From CBDDCA01 sp965218205 (lineage in GTDB: Bacteria; Spirochaetota; Spirochaetia; WTKD01; G963693115): a DNA stretch of 64,000 nt. The notes under the pieces were generated by a model. That model was given only the letters and a program-made list of their open reading frames with translations, was not told the DNA's origin and made no database searches. The stretch is from NCBI GenBank assembly GCA_965218205.1, contig OZ244590.1, positions 1,240,001 through 1,304,000 on the forward strand, written 5' to 3'. The translations under genes and the position numbers were made by a program. Positions 1 to 8,706 of this stretch are shown here, piece by piece; within the stretch, counting starts at the first letter, position 1; each line of letters starts with the position of its first letter.

Positions 1-1090
1 CTATTACCATAGATTCAATATCATCAAAACGAGTATTATAAAAATCAAACTCTCCTGCAGGAGTAATGTATGGTATATATATTCTCCATGCAACTGTCTT
101 TTTTATTGTATCACCTTCAATACTTTGCAGTTCATCAATGAGGACAAGATAAAAAAATTGAGGATAACGAATTGTCCACATATATAATTGTGTCTCTAAC
201 TCTTCTAACATATCTGTAAAGAAAATATACTGAGGAATATTATTTTCAAAATTAGCATATAAACTATGAAAATTATACAAGTACTGGACTACATTATTTG
301 CATAACGATATATAAAATCATCAGACTCTATACTTATTCTTGTTCTATTATCTTCAAGAGGATAAAATTGATAAAAAGAAACTTCATATTCTTTTAAGAA
401 AGATAATACATTATTTACAAAATCAATAAGCGTATAACTATACCATTGTGCAATCTTATTGAAATCAGAAAAGTATTCTCTATTCTTAAAATCTTTTATA
501 GCGAAGTTTTGTTGTATAAATGCAGCAAAACTCTGATTACTTGCATACAATTCAAAATTATCATCATCTGGAAATAACCAATCCCATTCAATAATTTTTT
601 GGGTATTGCGAGTAATATCACTAAATGGCAACTGCATAATATACTTAAATAAAAAAGGGATTTTCACGTTTGTAAATAGTGTTGTGCCATTCAACACAAG
701 CGAAACATGAGTTACAAAATCAGCAGGAGAAAAAGAGACATAACTTTCAGCATTATCAAGAATATGTACTTGAACATATTCAATACTATATTCATCATCA
801 ATGCGTATTGTCCAACTTGAACGACTATGCAGTATAAAATCACCATACTGTTCAGGAATAATATCAATGGTTCGTGCTGTATCATCAATAAGAATAGAAA
901 ATTTCTTACCATCATTTTGCATATAAGTAGTATTAGTATAGTTCTCAAAAATATCTTTTTGATATATTTTGTTAAGAATAAACTGACGTACTTCTACACT
1001 GGTAATAAGATCATATGCAAATACAGGAACATCATACATAAAAAAGAGAGAAGATACAAAAAAGAAAAAATATATTACCTTACTCTTCAT
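1..1090 (-). CDS. Exported protein of unknown function, C-terminus beyond the window
   Basis: Reading leftward from an ATG at 1090, the frame stays open for about 363 codons to the window edge, so the C-terminus is missing. The N-terminus is a clear signal peptide: MKSK, a run of Ile/Phe/Val/Leu, then a likely cleavage after VFA before YDLITS. The rest is rich in Phe, Tyr, Asp and Asn, with no motif I recognise, and looks like a periplasmic or surface protein. The start overlaps the end of the upstream MerR gene by 11 bases, so the two are probably co-transcribed. I cannot assign a function. That it is a real gene rests on the long open frame, the signal peptide and the translational overlap. 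Confidence 0.8.
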   Translation of the reverse strand, partial: MKSKVIYFFFFVSSLFFMYDVPVFAYDLITSVEVRQFILNKIYQKDIFENYTNTTYMQNDGKKFSILIDDTARTIDIIPEQYGDFILHSRSSWTIRIDDEYSIEYVQVHILDNAESYVSFSPADFVTHVSLVLNGTTLFTNVKIPFLFKYIMQLPFSDITRNTQKIIEWDWLFPDDDNFELYASNQSFAAFIQQNFAIKDFKNREYFSDFNKIAQWYSYTLIDFVNNVLSFLKEYEVSFYQFYPLEDNRTRISIESDDFIYRYANNVVQYLYNFHSLYANFENNIPQYIFFTDMLEELETQLYMWTIRYPQFFYLVLIDELQSIEGDTIKKTVAWRIYIPYITPAGEFDFYNTRFDDIESMVI

Positions 1091-1448
1091 ACAAAGAACC
1101 TTCGTCTTGCCTTTTGATAGAACTAATGATACTTTTTGCTGCCTCTAAAGTTCCTCGTTGCTTCTCCAATCTATCAAGTAAAGACAGAAATGACACTCGC
1201 ATGCTACTTCCTTGTTTGCTGGAAAATTCTTGCATAAGTGCTTTAGATGCCCCTTGAAGAGTATAACGTTTTTTATATATCAGAAATTGCAGACGGTATA
1301 ATACATACAGCTCCTGATTAGAATACACTCTTTTCCCATGCATATCTTTCTTTACTAATAAGTAGGAAAGATGCTTTTCCCAATACCGTATAACATGCGG
1401 CTTAATACCCAATATATTTGATACTTGTGTGATAGTATAGGTTTGCAT
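1080..1448 (-). CDS. MerR-type helix-turn-helix transcriptional regulator
   Basis: A 122-residue protein. Residues 3-70 match the MerR DNA-binding fold: helix-turn-helix TITQVSNILGIKPHVIRYWE, then a wing containing GKRVYSNQEL. The C-terminal third is a short helical dimerisation segment, with no cysteine cluster or large effector domain, so metal sensing is unlikely. It overlaps the following exported-protein gene by 11 bases and lies about 100 bases downstream of the phosphotransferase fusion, separated from it by a small tandem repeat. The target is unknown; the adjacent exported protein is the simplest candidate. Confidence 0.85.
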   Translation of the reverse strand: MQTYTITQVSNILGIKPHVIRYWEKHLSYLLVKKDMHGKRVYSNQELYVLYRLQFLIYKKRYTLQGASKALMQEFSSKQGSSMRVSFLSLLDRLEKQRGTLEAAKSIISSIKRQDEGSLYEE

Positions 1449-1496
1449 ATACTATTACAAGTATATCACAGAAAATTATTTTGCCTGTGACTCTTT

Positions 1497-1556
1497 TATC
1501 TGTTATTTTTTTATCTGCTACTTTTTTATCTGTTACTTTTTCATCTGCTACTTTTT
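1497..1556 (-). repeat. Four tandem 15-base units, each carrying an in-phase stop codon
   Basis: Read on the minus strand, four units of the type AAAAAGTAGCAGATG follow one another at exactly 15-base spacing (1542-1556, 1527-1541, 1512-1526, 1497-1511), with a few substitutions. The first unit contains the last two Lys codons and the TAG stop (1548-1550) of the phosphotransferase gene. The next units carry TAA (1533), TAG (1518) and TAA (1503) in the same frame, each followed by CAG. The array looks like an expansion of the 3' end of the gene by slipped-strand duplication. Confidence 0.85.
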
Positions 1557-4097
1557 TAATTTGGGAACAATAATGTTCTTAAAGTAATCTTCACAAATTT
1601 TGCGTACTTCTATGCCACTTCCCACTCTCATGATACTGTCATATAATGTACGTAGTTGCTCAGTGTGTAATCTTCGTATAAGATATTTTGTTGAAGCAAC
1701 ATCCGATGGGCTTACCGATACTTCTCGTACTCCCAAAGCAATGAGTACAGTAAGCATTACTGGATCTGCAGCCATATTACCACATACACCTACCTCTTTA
1801 TTATATATGTTAGCACCTTTGACTGTAGTATCAATTAATCGTAATATGCTAGGATGTAAGCTATCAGCTTCCTTTGAAAGCTCTGGGTGTACTCTATCCA
1901 TAGCAAGCGTATACTGTGTCAAATCGTTTGTACCTATTGAAAAAAAGTCAACTTCTTTTGCAAGAAATTCAGCCATAAGAGCTGATGCTGGAGTTTCTAT
2001 CATAATCCCCAGCTGAACAGGAGGAGCTTTTAACTCTTCCTGCACTTCTAACGCTATTTCTTTTGCTTTTAAGAACTCAACGGTACGAGAAATCATTGGA
2101 AACATAATTCTAAAGGTAACAGTATTCTTATTTTCAAACTGTTGCAATGCAGCTCTATATATTGCCCTTAATTGCTTCTTAAATATTGTAATATTACTTA
2201 GCAGTAAGCGTATTCCACGTATTCCTAAAAAAGGATTATCTTCTTTCGGTATTTGTAACCAACTTACTGGTTTATCGCCTCCAATATCCATCACTCGTAC
2301 TATGATAGGAATATTTTCTAATACATTTGCCACATGAGAATACGCGTTATATTGCTCATCCTCAGTTGGTTCTTTACTACTGTTTACAAACAAAAACTCT
2401 GTCCTAAATAAGCCTACCCCTTCCCCCCCCTTTTCTAGCACTAAACTAGAATCTGTTACATTAGCAATATTACAAAACACTTCTACACGTTGCTTATCTT
2501 CGCTTATTGCTTCCATATGTGCTTCTTGCTCTTCCTTGTGTTTTTGTGCCTTTTGTTTCTTGCTATATTCTTTTGCTTTCAAAACAAGAGCATCACTAGG
2601 ATTAGTAATTAAGCGATCAGCAACTGCGTCTAAAATTACTATCTGTTCCTCCTGTAAGTCAAATATATCACTTCCCATACCAACAAGTGCAGGAATACCA
2701 AGTGCACGTGCTAATATAGCCATATGAGAAGTAGCTCCCCCTAAACTAGTACAAATACCTTGTACAAAACTATCATGAAGAGAGGCAGTCTGTGTTGGAG
2801 TAAGCTCCTTTGCAATCAAAATAAAAGGAGTATCACTCGGTAATTTCTTCTGTTCTCTGTTCTCTAAAATTCGAAGTAAGCGTATTCGTACATCTTTCAT
2901 ATCATATGCACGTGCTTGCAACACTAAATCATCCAGTTTTTCTAATACTTGTGCCTGCTGTAATAAGACTTCGCTTACAGCATAAGAAGCATCGCAATCT
3001 TTATGTATATATTCCAACATCATATCCACAATAGGAACATCATTTATAATCATAATATGCCCATCTATAATATCAGCTTCAACTTCTAACTGCTTTTTCA
3101 ATAAATCTTCTTTAAGCACTTTTAGTTGTTCAATAGCCGTTGTTTGTGCTTTCTGTAATCTTTCAATCTCCTCCTCTGCAGGTCCATGAGGACTCTTTTT
3201 ATCAATAGTAAACTCGTCATCTTTAAGAAAAAACACAGGAGCAACCGCTATCCCTGGAGACGCTTTAATTCCCTCTATATACTTACTATCAGCTTCTATA
3301 TCCATAGCTTCATAAAGTGCAACATCAGTATTGTCTATCTCTATTGCTTTCTCATGATTAAGCTCATTTTCTATATACAAAATAATTGCATCAAAGGCTT
3401 CCTGTGCCTGATCCCCCTCTGCACTTATTAGTATTTCAGTATTGCAACTAATATTCAATTTTAAGATTGACGGCATGCTTTTTAATGATGCCGATGCTTT
3501 ATTAGTATGAATATACACATCAGTAGTATCATAAGACTGTGCCATACTCGCTAATTTTGTAGCAGGACGTGCATGCATACCATTCTCACCAAGAAATAGT
3601 AAGCGTTTATGCACTCCTTTAATCTCTATTTTTTCACTATTTGGCTGTACTATATCTTTGGAAAATGTCTTTATTATTTCATGTATATCTTTTGTTTTGG
3701 ATAAGACATCAATAATTTCTTTGTTTTCAATAATCATGGTAAGGCGAGTAAGAACATCAAGATGAGCATCCGAACCAGAAGCTATCCCACATACAAGATG
3801 GACACGATCGCCTTTATCATTCCATATTACTCCCTCAGGAAATTGTCCAATAAACATTGCATCCTGTAATATGTGCTGCATGGCATTACGAGTACCATGA
3901 GGAATAGCAACACCATTCATAAGATAGGTAGATACTTCATCTTCACGCTGAAGCATTCCTACTTTATAGCCTTCAGAAACTTTTCCATTCTTAATTAAAA
4001 AGTTTGCAATTTGTTCTATTGCATCTTGCTTGTTTGATGCCTTTAGACCAATAGCAACATCATGTTCACTGAGTATAAATCTTTTGATCTCACTCAT
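1548..4097 (-). CDS. Fused EIIA-HPr-enzyme I phosphotransferase (multiphosphoryl transfer protein)
   Basis: One 849-residue polypeptide carries all soluble PTS steps. Residues 1-150 are an EIIA of the mannitol/fructose class, with phospho-His67 in VAIPHGT. Residues 162-247 are HPr, with His175 in GMHARPA and Ser207 at the position of the regulatory Ser46. Residues 275-849 are enzyme I, with His458 in GGATSHMAILAR and Cys772 in GVCGNMA of the PEP-binding domain. The order matches the IIA-HPr-EI fusions known from FruB-type proteins. It is the last gene of the ulaG-E-F operon and is preceded by GGAGGT. I infer that it feeds phosphate from PEP to UlaB and UlaA encoded divergently, since no separate UlaC is present. 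By EIIA class alone, a second sugar substrate elsewhere is possible. Confidence 0.93.
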   Translation of the reverse strand: MSEIKRFILSEHDVAIGLKASNKQDAIEQIANFLIKNGKVSEGYKVGMLQREDEVSTYLMNGVAIPHGTRNAMQHILQDAMFIGQFPEGVIWNDKGDRVHLVCGIASGSDAHLDVLTRLTMIIENKEIIDVLSKTKDIHEIIKTFSKDIVQPNSEKIEIKGVHKRLLFLGENGMHARPATKLASMAQSYDTTDVYIHTNKASASLKSMPSILKLNISCNTEILISAEGDQAQEAFDAIILYIENELNHEKAIEIDNTDVALYEAMDIEADSKYIEGIKASPGIAVAPVFFLKDDEFTIDKKSPHGPAEEEIERLQKAQTTAIEQLKVLKEDLLKKQLEVEADIIDGHIMIINDVPIVDMMLEYIHKDCDASYAVSEVLLQQAQVLEKLDDLVLQARAYDMKDVRIRLLRILENREQKKLPSDTPFILIAKELTPTQTASLHDSFVQGICTSLGGATSHMAILARALGIPALVGMGSDIFDLQEEQIVILDAVADRLITNPSDALVLKAKEYSKKQKAQKHKEEQEAHMEAISEDKQRVEVFCNIANVTDSSLVLEKGGEGVGLFRTEFLFVNSSKEPTEDEQYNAYSHVANVLENIPIIVRVMDIGGDKPVSWLQIPKEDNPFLGIRGIRLLLSNITIFKKQLRAIYRAALQQFENKNTVTFRIMFPMISRTVEFLKAKEIALEVQEELKAPPVQLGIMIETPASALMAEFLAKEVDFFSIGTNDLTQYTLAMDRVHPELSKEADSLHPSILRLIDTTVKGANIYNKEVGVCGNMAADPVMLTVLIALGVREVSVSPSDVASTKYLIRRLHTEQLRTLYDSIMRVGSGIEVRKICEDYFKNIIVPKLKK

Positions 4098-4147
4098 TCA
4101 TACCTCCATAAAATGTTTCATTTGTTACAATAAAAAATTGTTCTTAT

Positions 4148-4858
4148 TTACTCTGTATGCTGACCATAATATGCATTTTTACCATGTTTTCTCTGATAAT
4201 GTTTCTCTAAAATATATTGAGGAACAGAAGATACATCTTGGTATAATTGAACAGTCCGAAATGCCATACAAGCAAGCTCTTCTAGTACCACAGCATTATG
4301 CACAGCATCAGCAGCATCTGTACCCCACGTAAAAGGCCCATGATTTTTTACAAGCACTCCTGGCATCTCTAAAGGACGCAGCTTTTTTTGTTCAAATGTT
4401 TCTACTATCACTTTTCCTGTCTGTAATTCATAGTGAGACTCTACCTCGTCTTTTTGTAAGGTTCGAGTACAAGGGATAGTGCCATAAAAATAATCTCCAT
4501 GTGTTGTGCCATAACAAGGAATATCTTTACCCGCTTGAGCCCACGAAGTAGCCCAAGGAGAGTGAGTATGTACTATGCCACCTATGTCCCTAAAACATCT
4601 ATATAATTCTAAGTGAGTAGGAGTATCCGAAGATGGACGCAAGTTCCCTTCAAGTATATCACCATCCAGAGATACCACTACTATATCATCTACACTGAGT
4701 GTTTCGTAAGAGACACCACTGGGTTTAATTGCAACAATATTGCGTTCTCTATCTATCTCGCTTACATTTCCCCATGTAAACTTTATAAGATCATGCTTTG
4801 GAAGTGCCATATTTGCTTCATATACCTTTTTTCGCATTTCTTGTGCTATACTAGACAT
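4148..4858 (-). CDS. ulaF: L-ribulose-5-phosphate 4-epimerase (UlaF/AraD type)
   Basis: A 236-residue class II aldolase-fold protein that interconverts L-ribulose 5-phosphate and D-xylulose 5-phosphate, the last step that brings ascorbate carbon into the pentose phosphate pathway. The family signatures are visible: FTWGNVSEID near the N-terminus, the phosphate-binding KPSGVSY, the zinc-binding HTHSPWA, and LVKNHGPFTWG towards the C-terminus. Length is normal for the family. It overlaps the end of ulaE by 8 bases and is followed closely by the phosphotransferase fusion. AraD for arabinose is the alternative by sequence alone; the ulaE, ulaG, ulaA, ulaB and ulaD neighbours favour UlaF. Confidence 0.92.
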   Translation of the reverse strand: MSSIAQEMRKKVYEANMALPKHDLIKFTWGNVSEIDRERNIVAIKPSGVSYETLSVDDIVVVSLDGDILEGNLRPSSDTPTHLELYRCFRDIGGIVHTHSPWATSWAQAGKDIPCYGTTHGDYFYGTIPCTRTLQKDEVESHYELQTGKVIVETFEQKKLRPLEMPGVLVKNHGPFTWGTDAADAVHNAVVLEELACMAFRTVQLYQDVSSVPQYILEKHYQRKHGKNAYYGQHTE

Positions 4859-5699
4859 AATAGTGTGCCTCCTTCATTTTTTGTATCACCCATTCTCGTA
4901 CCTGTGAAAGACGATATTCTTCTCCTTCTTTTAACCACATTTCAATCAAAAAAGGACCTCTATACCGAATAGTAGTAAGGTACTGAAATGCTTTTACAAA
5001 ATCAACCTCGCCTTCTCCAAGTACTAAGTCTCTAAATTGACCTGCAAAATCTTTTTTGACTGTTAGTATATCCTTTAAGTGCATGCCTACAATAAGTTCG
5101 GGACATACCTGTAAATCTTCAAGCACAGAATTAGGCTGCCATGCCCATATATTTCCAATATCAGGATATACTTTCAACCATGCTGAGGGAATAATATCAA
5201 AAATATCCTTAAACTTCCGAATTGAATTTATGTAATGATGATCCATAATTTCAATCCCTAAGCATACTTGTGCTTGGCTTGCTATATCTAACGAGCGAGA
5301 CAGCCCCTCAATAAAATACTCATGAGTATCCTTTCCGCTTTCTTCATAATATACATCGTAGCCCGCTACCTGAATAACACGAATACCTAACTCATATGCC
5401 AGTGCAATAGCTTTCTTTGAAATATCAATAGCTTTTTCTCTTATATTTTTCTCTCTGCTTCCCAGAGGAAATCGCCTGTGTCCACTCAGACACATAGTAG
5501 GAATAGACAATGCAGTATCTTCAATACATCGCTTTAATGCATGTATATCTTTTGTATTCCAATCTAAACGTGATAATCTCTCATCACTCTCATCTATTGA
5601 CATCTCTATGAAATTATACCCCGCATCATTTGCAAGAAGAAATTTTTCTTTCCATGACAAAGAAGCGGGGAGTGCTTTCTCATAAATTCCAATGTTCAT
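4851..5699 (-). CDS. ulaE: L-xylulose-5-phosphate 3-epimerase (UlaE/SgbU type)
   Basis: A 282-residue sugar-isomerase TIM-barrel protein that converts L-xylulose 5-phosphate to L-ribulose 5-phosphate. The N-terminus (GIYEKALP, then FIEMSIDESDERLSRLDW) and the central CLSGHRRFPLGS are typical of UlaE/SgbU. Metal-ligand segments follow: GIEIMDHHYINS, VYPDIGNIWAW, GMHLKDI and FLIEMW. It is the second gene of the leftward operon, 32 bases after ulaG, and overlaps ulaF by 8 bases, consistent with translational coupling. Confidence 0.92.
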   Translation of the reverse strand: MNIGIYEKALPASLSWKEKFLLANDAGYNFIEMSIDESDERLSRLDWNTKDIHALKRCIEDTALSIPTMCLSGHRRFPLGSREKNIREKAIDISKKAIALAYELGIRVIQVAGYDVYYEESGKDTHEYFIEGLSRSLDIASQAQVCLGIEIMDHHYINSIRKFKDIFDIIPSAWLKVYPDIGNIWAWQPNSVLEDLQVCPELIVGMHLKDILTVKKDFAGQFRDLVLGEGEVDFVKAFQYLTTIRYRGPFLIEMWLKEGEEYRLSQVREWVIQKMKEAHYYV

Positions 5700-5731
5700 A
5701 CTTTTATGCTATATTACCCTTTATAATAAAA

Positions 5732-6796
5732 TTACAATAAAGAAGGAAATGGTAAATCAGGTTCAATAGCAAAGGCATCTTCAAAGCCACGTCTATAATT
5801 ATATACAAGAACATCCTTATCATCTGGATATGTAAACTTGCCACCTACTTGCCAGATAAAAGGCTTAAATGTATATTGTAGCCTATCTTTTTTCATTTTC
5901 CATAACATAAGAATTTCATTTGGATCAGCTTGAAAATTAGTCCAAATATCATGGTGTATAGGAATGACTACTTTCGTATTTAGGCTTTCTGCCATGCGTA
6001 ATATATCCACACTTGTAATTTTATCAGTCATACCGCGAGGATTTTCCCCATACGAACCAAACGCAACATCAATATCATAATCATTTCCATGCTTTGCAAA
6101 ATGATTAGAATAATGAGAGTCACCACTATGATAGATAGTTCCTCCAGGAGTTTTGAAGATATAATTGACTGCCAACTCGTTCATATTTTGTGGCATTTTA
6201 TCCTTTAATATAACCCCTTCGGGAGCAGTAACTAAACATGTTCTATCAAAAGATTCTAATGCTATAATCTCAACATCATTGATAGTAATGCTGTCTCCAG
6301 GATGCATAACCTTGCATCTACTTTCTGGCACTCCCCATTTTTTCCATAGATCAACACAGGATTGCGGTCCTATAAAAGGAACATTTTCATCACAATTCTG
6401 CATTACCGCAGCAGCTACATTTTCATCAATATGATCACCATGATGATGTGTTGCCAACAACGCATCTAATTGTTTGATAGCAAAAGGATCAATCACACAC
6501 GGAACATTTCTTAAGTTTGGTTGTAGAGCAACACAGCCAATCATTCTTTGATGCTGATGTTGCTTTTTCATTAAAGGGTTGGCTTTTGTACGCTTTCCTG
6601 TTTTTACCCATAGATCCATACAGAGATTAGTATTACCTTCTGTTTTTATCCACATACCAGTACAGCCTAACCACCACATTGCAACAGTGCCTTTTTTCAC
6701 TTCTTCCTGTTCAATCTCCTCATTTAACCATGTTCCCCATTCAGGAAAAGTACTTAATATCCATGATTCTCGAGTAATTTCTGATACCTTACTCAT
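5732..6796 (-). CDS. ulaG: L-ascorbate-6-phosphate lactonase
   Basis: A 354-residue metallo-beta-lactamase-fold enzyme that opens the lactone ring of ascorbate 6-phosphate to 3-keto-L-gulonate 6-phosphate. The metal-binding motif is THHHGDHID, with later ligands in YHSGDSHYSNH and PIHHDIWTN. Length and N-terminal sequence (ESWILSTFPEWGTWLNEEIE) match UlaG closely. It is the first gene of the leftward operon, preceded by GGAGG, and shares a 157-base divergent control region with ulaA. Together with UlaD, UlaE and UlaF it completes the cytoplasmic pathway. Confidence 0.95.
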   Translation of the reverse strand: MSKVSEITRESWILSTFPEWGTWLNEEIEQEEVKKGTVAMWWLGCTGMWIKTEGNTNLCMDLWVKTGKRTKANPLMKKQHQHQRMIGCVALQPNLRNVPCVIDPFAIKQLDALLATHHHGDHIDENVAAAVMQNCDENVPFIGPQSCVDLWKKWGVPESRCKVMHPGDSITINDVEIIALESFDRTCLVTAPEGVILKDKMPQNMNELAVNYIFKTPGGTIYHSGDSHYSNHFAKHGNDYDIDVAFGSYGENPRGMTDKITSVDILRMAESLNTKVVIPIHHDIWTNFQADPNEILMLWKMKKDRLQYTFKPFIWQVGGKFTYPDDKDVLVYNYRRGFEDAFAIEPDLPFPSLL

Positions 6797-6896
6797 ATAT
6801 AATCCTCCATATAATTTATTTATTTTGTTTTGTTTCTTTCCAATTATATATTACCATATTTATTAAAAAAAATCAATAGAAAAGAACAAAAAAATA

Positions 6897-6925
6897 TTGA
6901 CTATATGATTTAGTTATACTAAAAT
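6897..6925 (+). promoter_or_regulatory. Sigma-70-type promoter for ulaA
   Basis: A -35 box TTGACT (6897-6902) and a -10 box TAAAAT (6920-6925) are separated by 17 bases. They lie 28 bases upstream of the ulaA start, which has a strong AGGAGGT at 6944-6950. The region also serves the divergent ulaG. I see no convincing operator for the DeoR-type regulator, although one is expected here. Confidence 0.6.
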
Positions 6926-6953
6926 AATTAATATAAAATATACAGGAGGTATT

Positions 6954-8309
6954 ATGAATCAAATCATTGATTTATTTTTTGAAGGTTTTTTAGGAGAACC
7001 ATCAATATTTCTAGGATTTATTACCCTAGTTGGCTATATCGCTCTTGGGCGTAATGTTGCTCAAATAGTAGCAGGGGTAATAAAAACTATTGTTGGCTTT
7101 AGAATTTTACAAGCAGGTACAGGGCTACTCGTTCGCAATTTTCGCCCCATCCTTAATGCTTTTGTAGAAAAATTCGGAGTACAAGGAGTCTTTTTATCCC
7201 CAGAAGGAGGAGGGCTTCCTGCTGCTACTTCTGCACTGGAAAAAGTAGATGTTGGAGGAGGTGCATCAGCGTATTCATGGGTAGGATATACGCTTGTGTT
7301 TGCATTTCTACTCAATGTACTGTTCGTAGCATTACGAAAAATAACAAAAATGAATTCTGTATATGTAACAGGACACCTCATGTTTATTCATTCAGTTGTT
7401 GCTACATGGATTTCTTACTCTATACTTGGATTTGGTGTAGTAGGAACAGTAGCAGTATCATCACTCTTTTTGGCATTATACTGGGGATACACAGGAACAA
7501 TGCTCTTAAAACCAACGAATGAAATTACTGGAGGTGCAGGATTTACTATCGGTCATCAACAAATGTTTGGAGATTGGATAGCATATAAACTTGGTCCAGT
7601 GGTTGGAGATCCTAAAAAGAGTATTGAAGAATATGCCGATAAATTACCTTCAAGCCTTAAAATATTACAAGACAAAGTTGTATCTTCTGGTATTATTATG
7701 TTTATCTTTATTGGTACAATTATGTTGCTTATGGGACCAGCAACAATAGAAACTATGGACGGATTACCTGGCAAAAACTGGGTAACTCGAGTGATACTCA
7801 CAACACTTGCGTTTCCTGTTGCACTCTCTCTCATTATGTTAGGGGTAAAGATGTTCGTAACAGAAATACAAACATCGTTTGAAGGAATACGACAAAAGCT
7901 ACTTCCAGGTGCAGCAGTAGGGATTGATGCTGCTGCAATCTATGGTTTTGCACATCCCGTGACTATATTGTTTGGGTTTTTGTTCGGTGCTTTAGGAAGT
8001 TTTATTGGAGTTGGAACGCTTATATTATTTAGCTCCCCTATCCTTGCTATTCCTGGATTTATAGCTATGTTCTTTGATAATGCAACTATAGCAGTATTTG
8101 CTAACAAGTTTGGTGGAGCAAGAGCGGTAGTCATCTTTTGTACCTTGTCTGGTTTTATTCAAATTACAGTGGGTGCATTCATGGCACATTGGACAGGGTT
8201 AGCATATGCAGATTTCCCTGGTTGGATCAATAATCTTGACTTTGAAACTATATGGTTGGGATTTACAGGAATACTAAAAGGATTAAGTGGACTAGGTATA
8301 GGAAACTAA
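6954..8309 (+). CDS. ulaA: L-ascorbate PTS permease, EIIC component
   Basis: A 451-residue polytopic membrane protein that imports ascorbate and passes it for phosphorylation by UlaB. It has about eleven hydrophobic segments and family signatures such as FLGEPSIFLGFITLVGYIAL at the N-terminus, GGAGFTIGHQQMFGDWIAYK in the middle and AVGIDAAAIYGFAHP later. It is the first gene of the rightward ula transcript, with a good ribosome-binding site. A hairpin separates it from ulaB. Confidence 0.95.
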   Translation: MNQIIDLFFEGFLGEPSIFLGFITLVGYIALGRNVAQIVAGVIKTIVGFRILQAGTGLLVRNFRPILNAFVEKFGVQGVFLSPEGGGLPAATSALEKVDVGGGASAYSWVGYTLVFAFLLNVLFVALRKITKMNSVYVTGHLMFIHSVVATWISYSILGFGVVGTVAVSSLFLALYWGYTGTMLLKPTNEITGGAGFTIGHQQMFGDWIAYKLGPVVGDPKKSIEEYADKLPSSLKILQDKVVSSGIIMFIFIGTIMLLMGPATIETMDGLPGKNWVTRVILTTLAFPVALSLIMLGVKMFVTEIQTSFEGIRQKLLPGAAVGIDAAAIYGFAHPVTILFGFLFGALGSFIGVGTLILFSSPILAIPGFIAMFFDNATIAVFANKFGGARAVVIFCTLSGFIQITVGAFMAHWTGLAYADFPGWINNLDFETIWLGFTGILKGLSGLGIGN

Positions 8310-8329
8310 ATTCCTGTATAATAGATATA

Positions 8330-8364
8330 TATCTGGAATGTCTACGCATATGGCATTCCAGATA
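8330..8364 (+). promoter_or_regulatory. Perfect 11-bp hairpin between ulaA and ulaB
   Basis: TATCTGGAATG (8330-8340) pairs exactly with CATTCCAGATA (8354-8364) across a 13-base loop. It is followed by an A-rich run, not a T-run, so it is not a classical terminator for the rightward transcript. Its position after a membrane-protein gene and before the small soluble EIIB gene suggests mRNA stabilisation or processing that lets the two be made in different amounts. Confidence 0.55.
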
Positions 8365-8402
8365 AAAAGAAAAAAATACTAATAAAAGTAAGGAGTTATT
8401 GT

Positions 8403-8687
8403 ATGAAAATTTTAGTTATATGTGGTGCAGGAATGGGGACAAGTGTTATGATGAAAATCAAACTTGAACAATTTCTTAAGCAAAATAATATTTCCGCAGA
8501 ATTAGAGAGCTGTTCTTTAGATGAAGGAAAAGGGAGCATGAATGGAAAAGATATTGTCATTTGTTCTGTACATCTTGAAGAAGAGCTAAAGCCTATCCCT
8601 GAAAAAACTACTCTCATTTCTGTAGAAAATATCATGAATATTGATGATTATGGTGCTAAAATACTGGCATTAGTAAATCAGCAATAA
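8403..8687 (+). CDS. ulaB: L-ascorbate PTS EIIB component
   Basis: A 94-residue soluble phosphocarrier. The phosphorylated cysteine is Cys7 in VICGAGMGTS, in the P-loop-like motif of the lactose/ascorbate EIIB fold. It accepts phosphate from an EIIA and donates it to ascorbate bound to UlaA. No ulaC lies nearby, so the EIIA domain of the divergent fusion protein is the likely donor. It is preceded by AAGGAG and sits 93 bases after ulaA, with a hairpin between. Confidence 0.93.
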   Translation: MKILVICGAGMGTSVMMKIKLEQFLKQNNISAELESCSLDEGKGSMNGKDIVICSVHLEEELKPIPEKTTLISVENIMNIDDYGAKILALVNQQ

Positions 8688-8706
8688 TTACACAAGGAGT
8701 GATACT

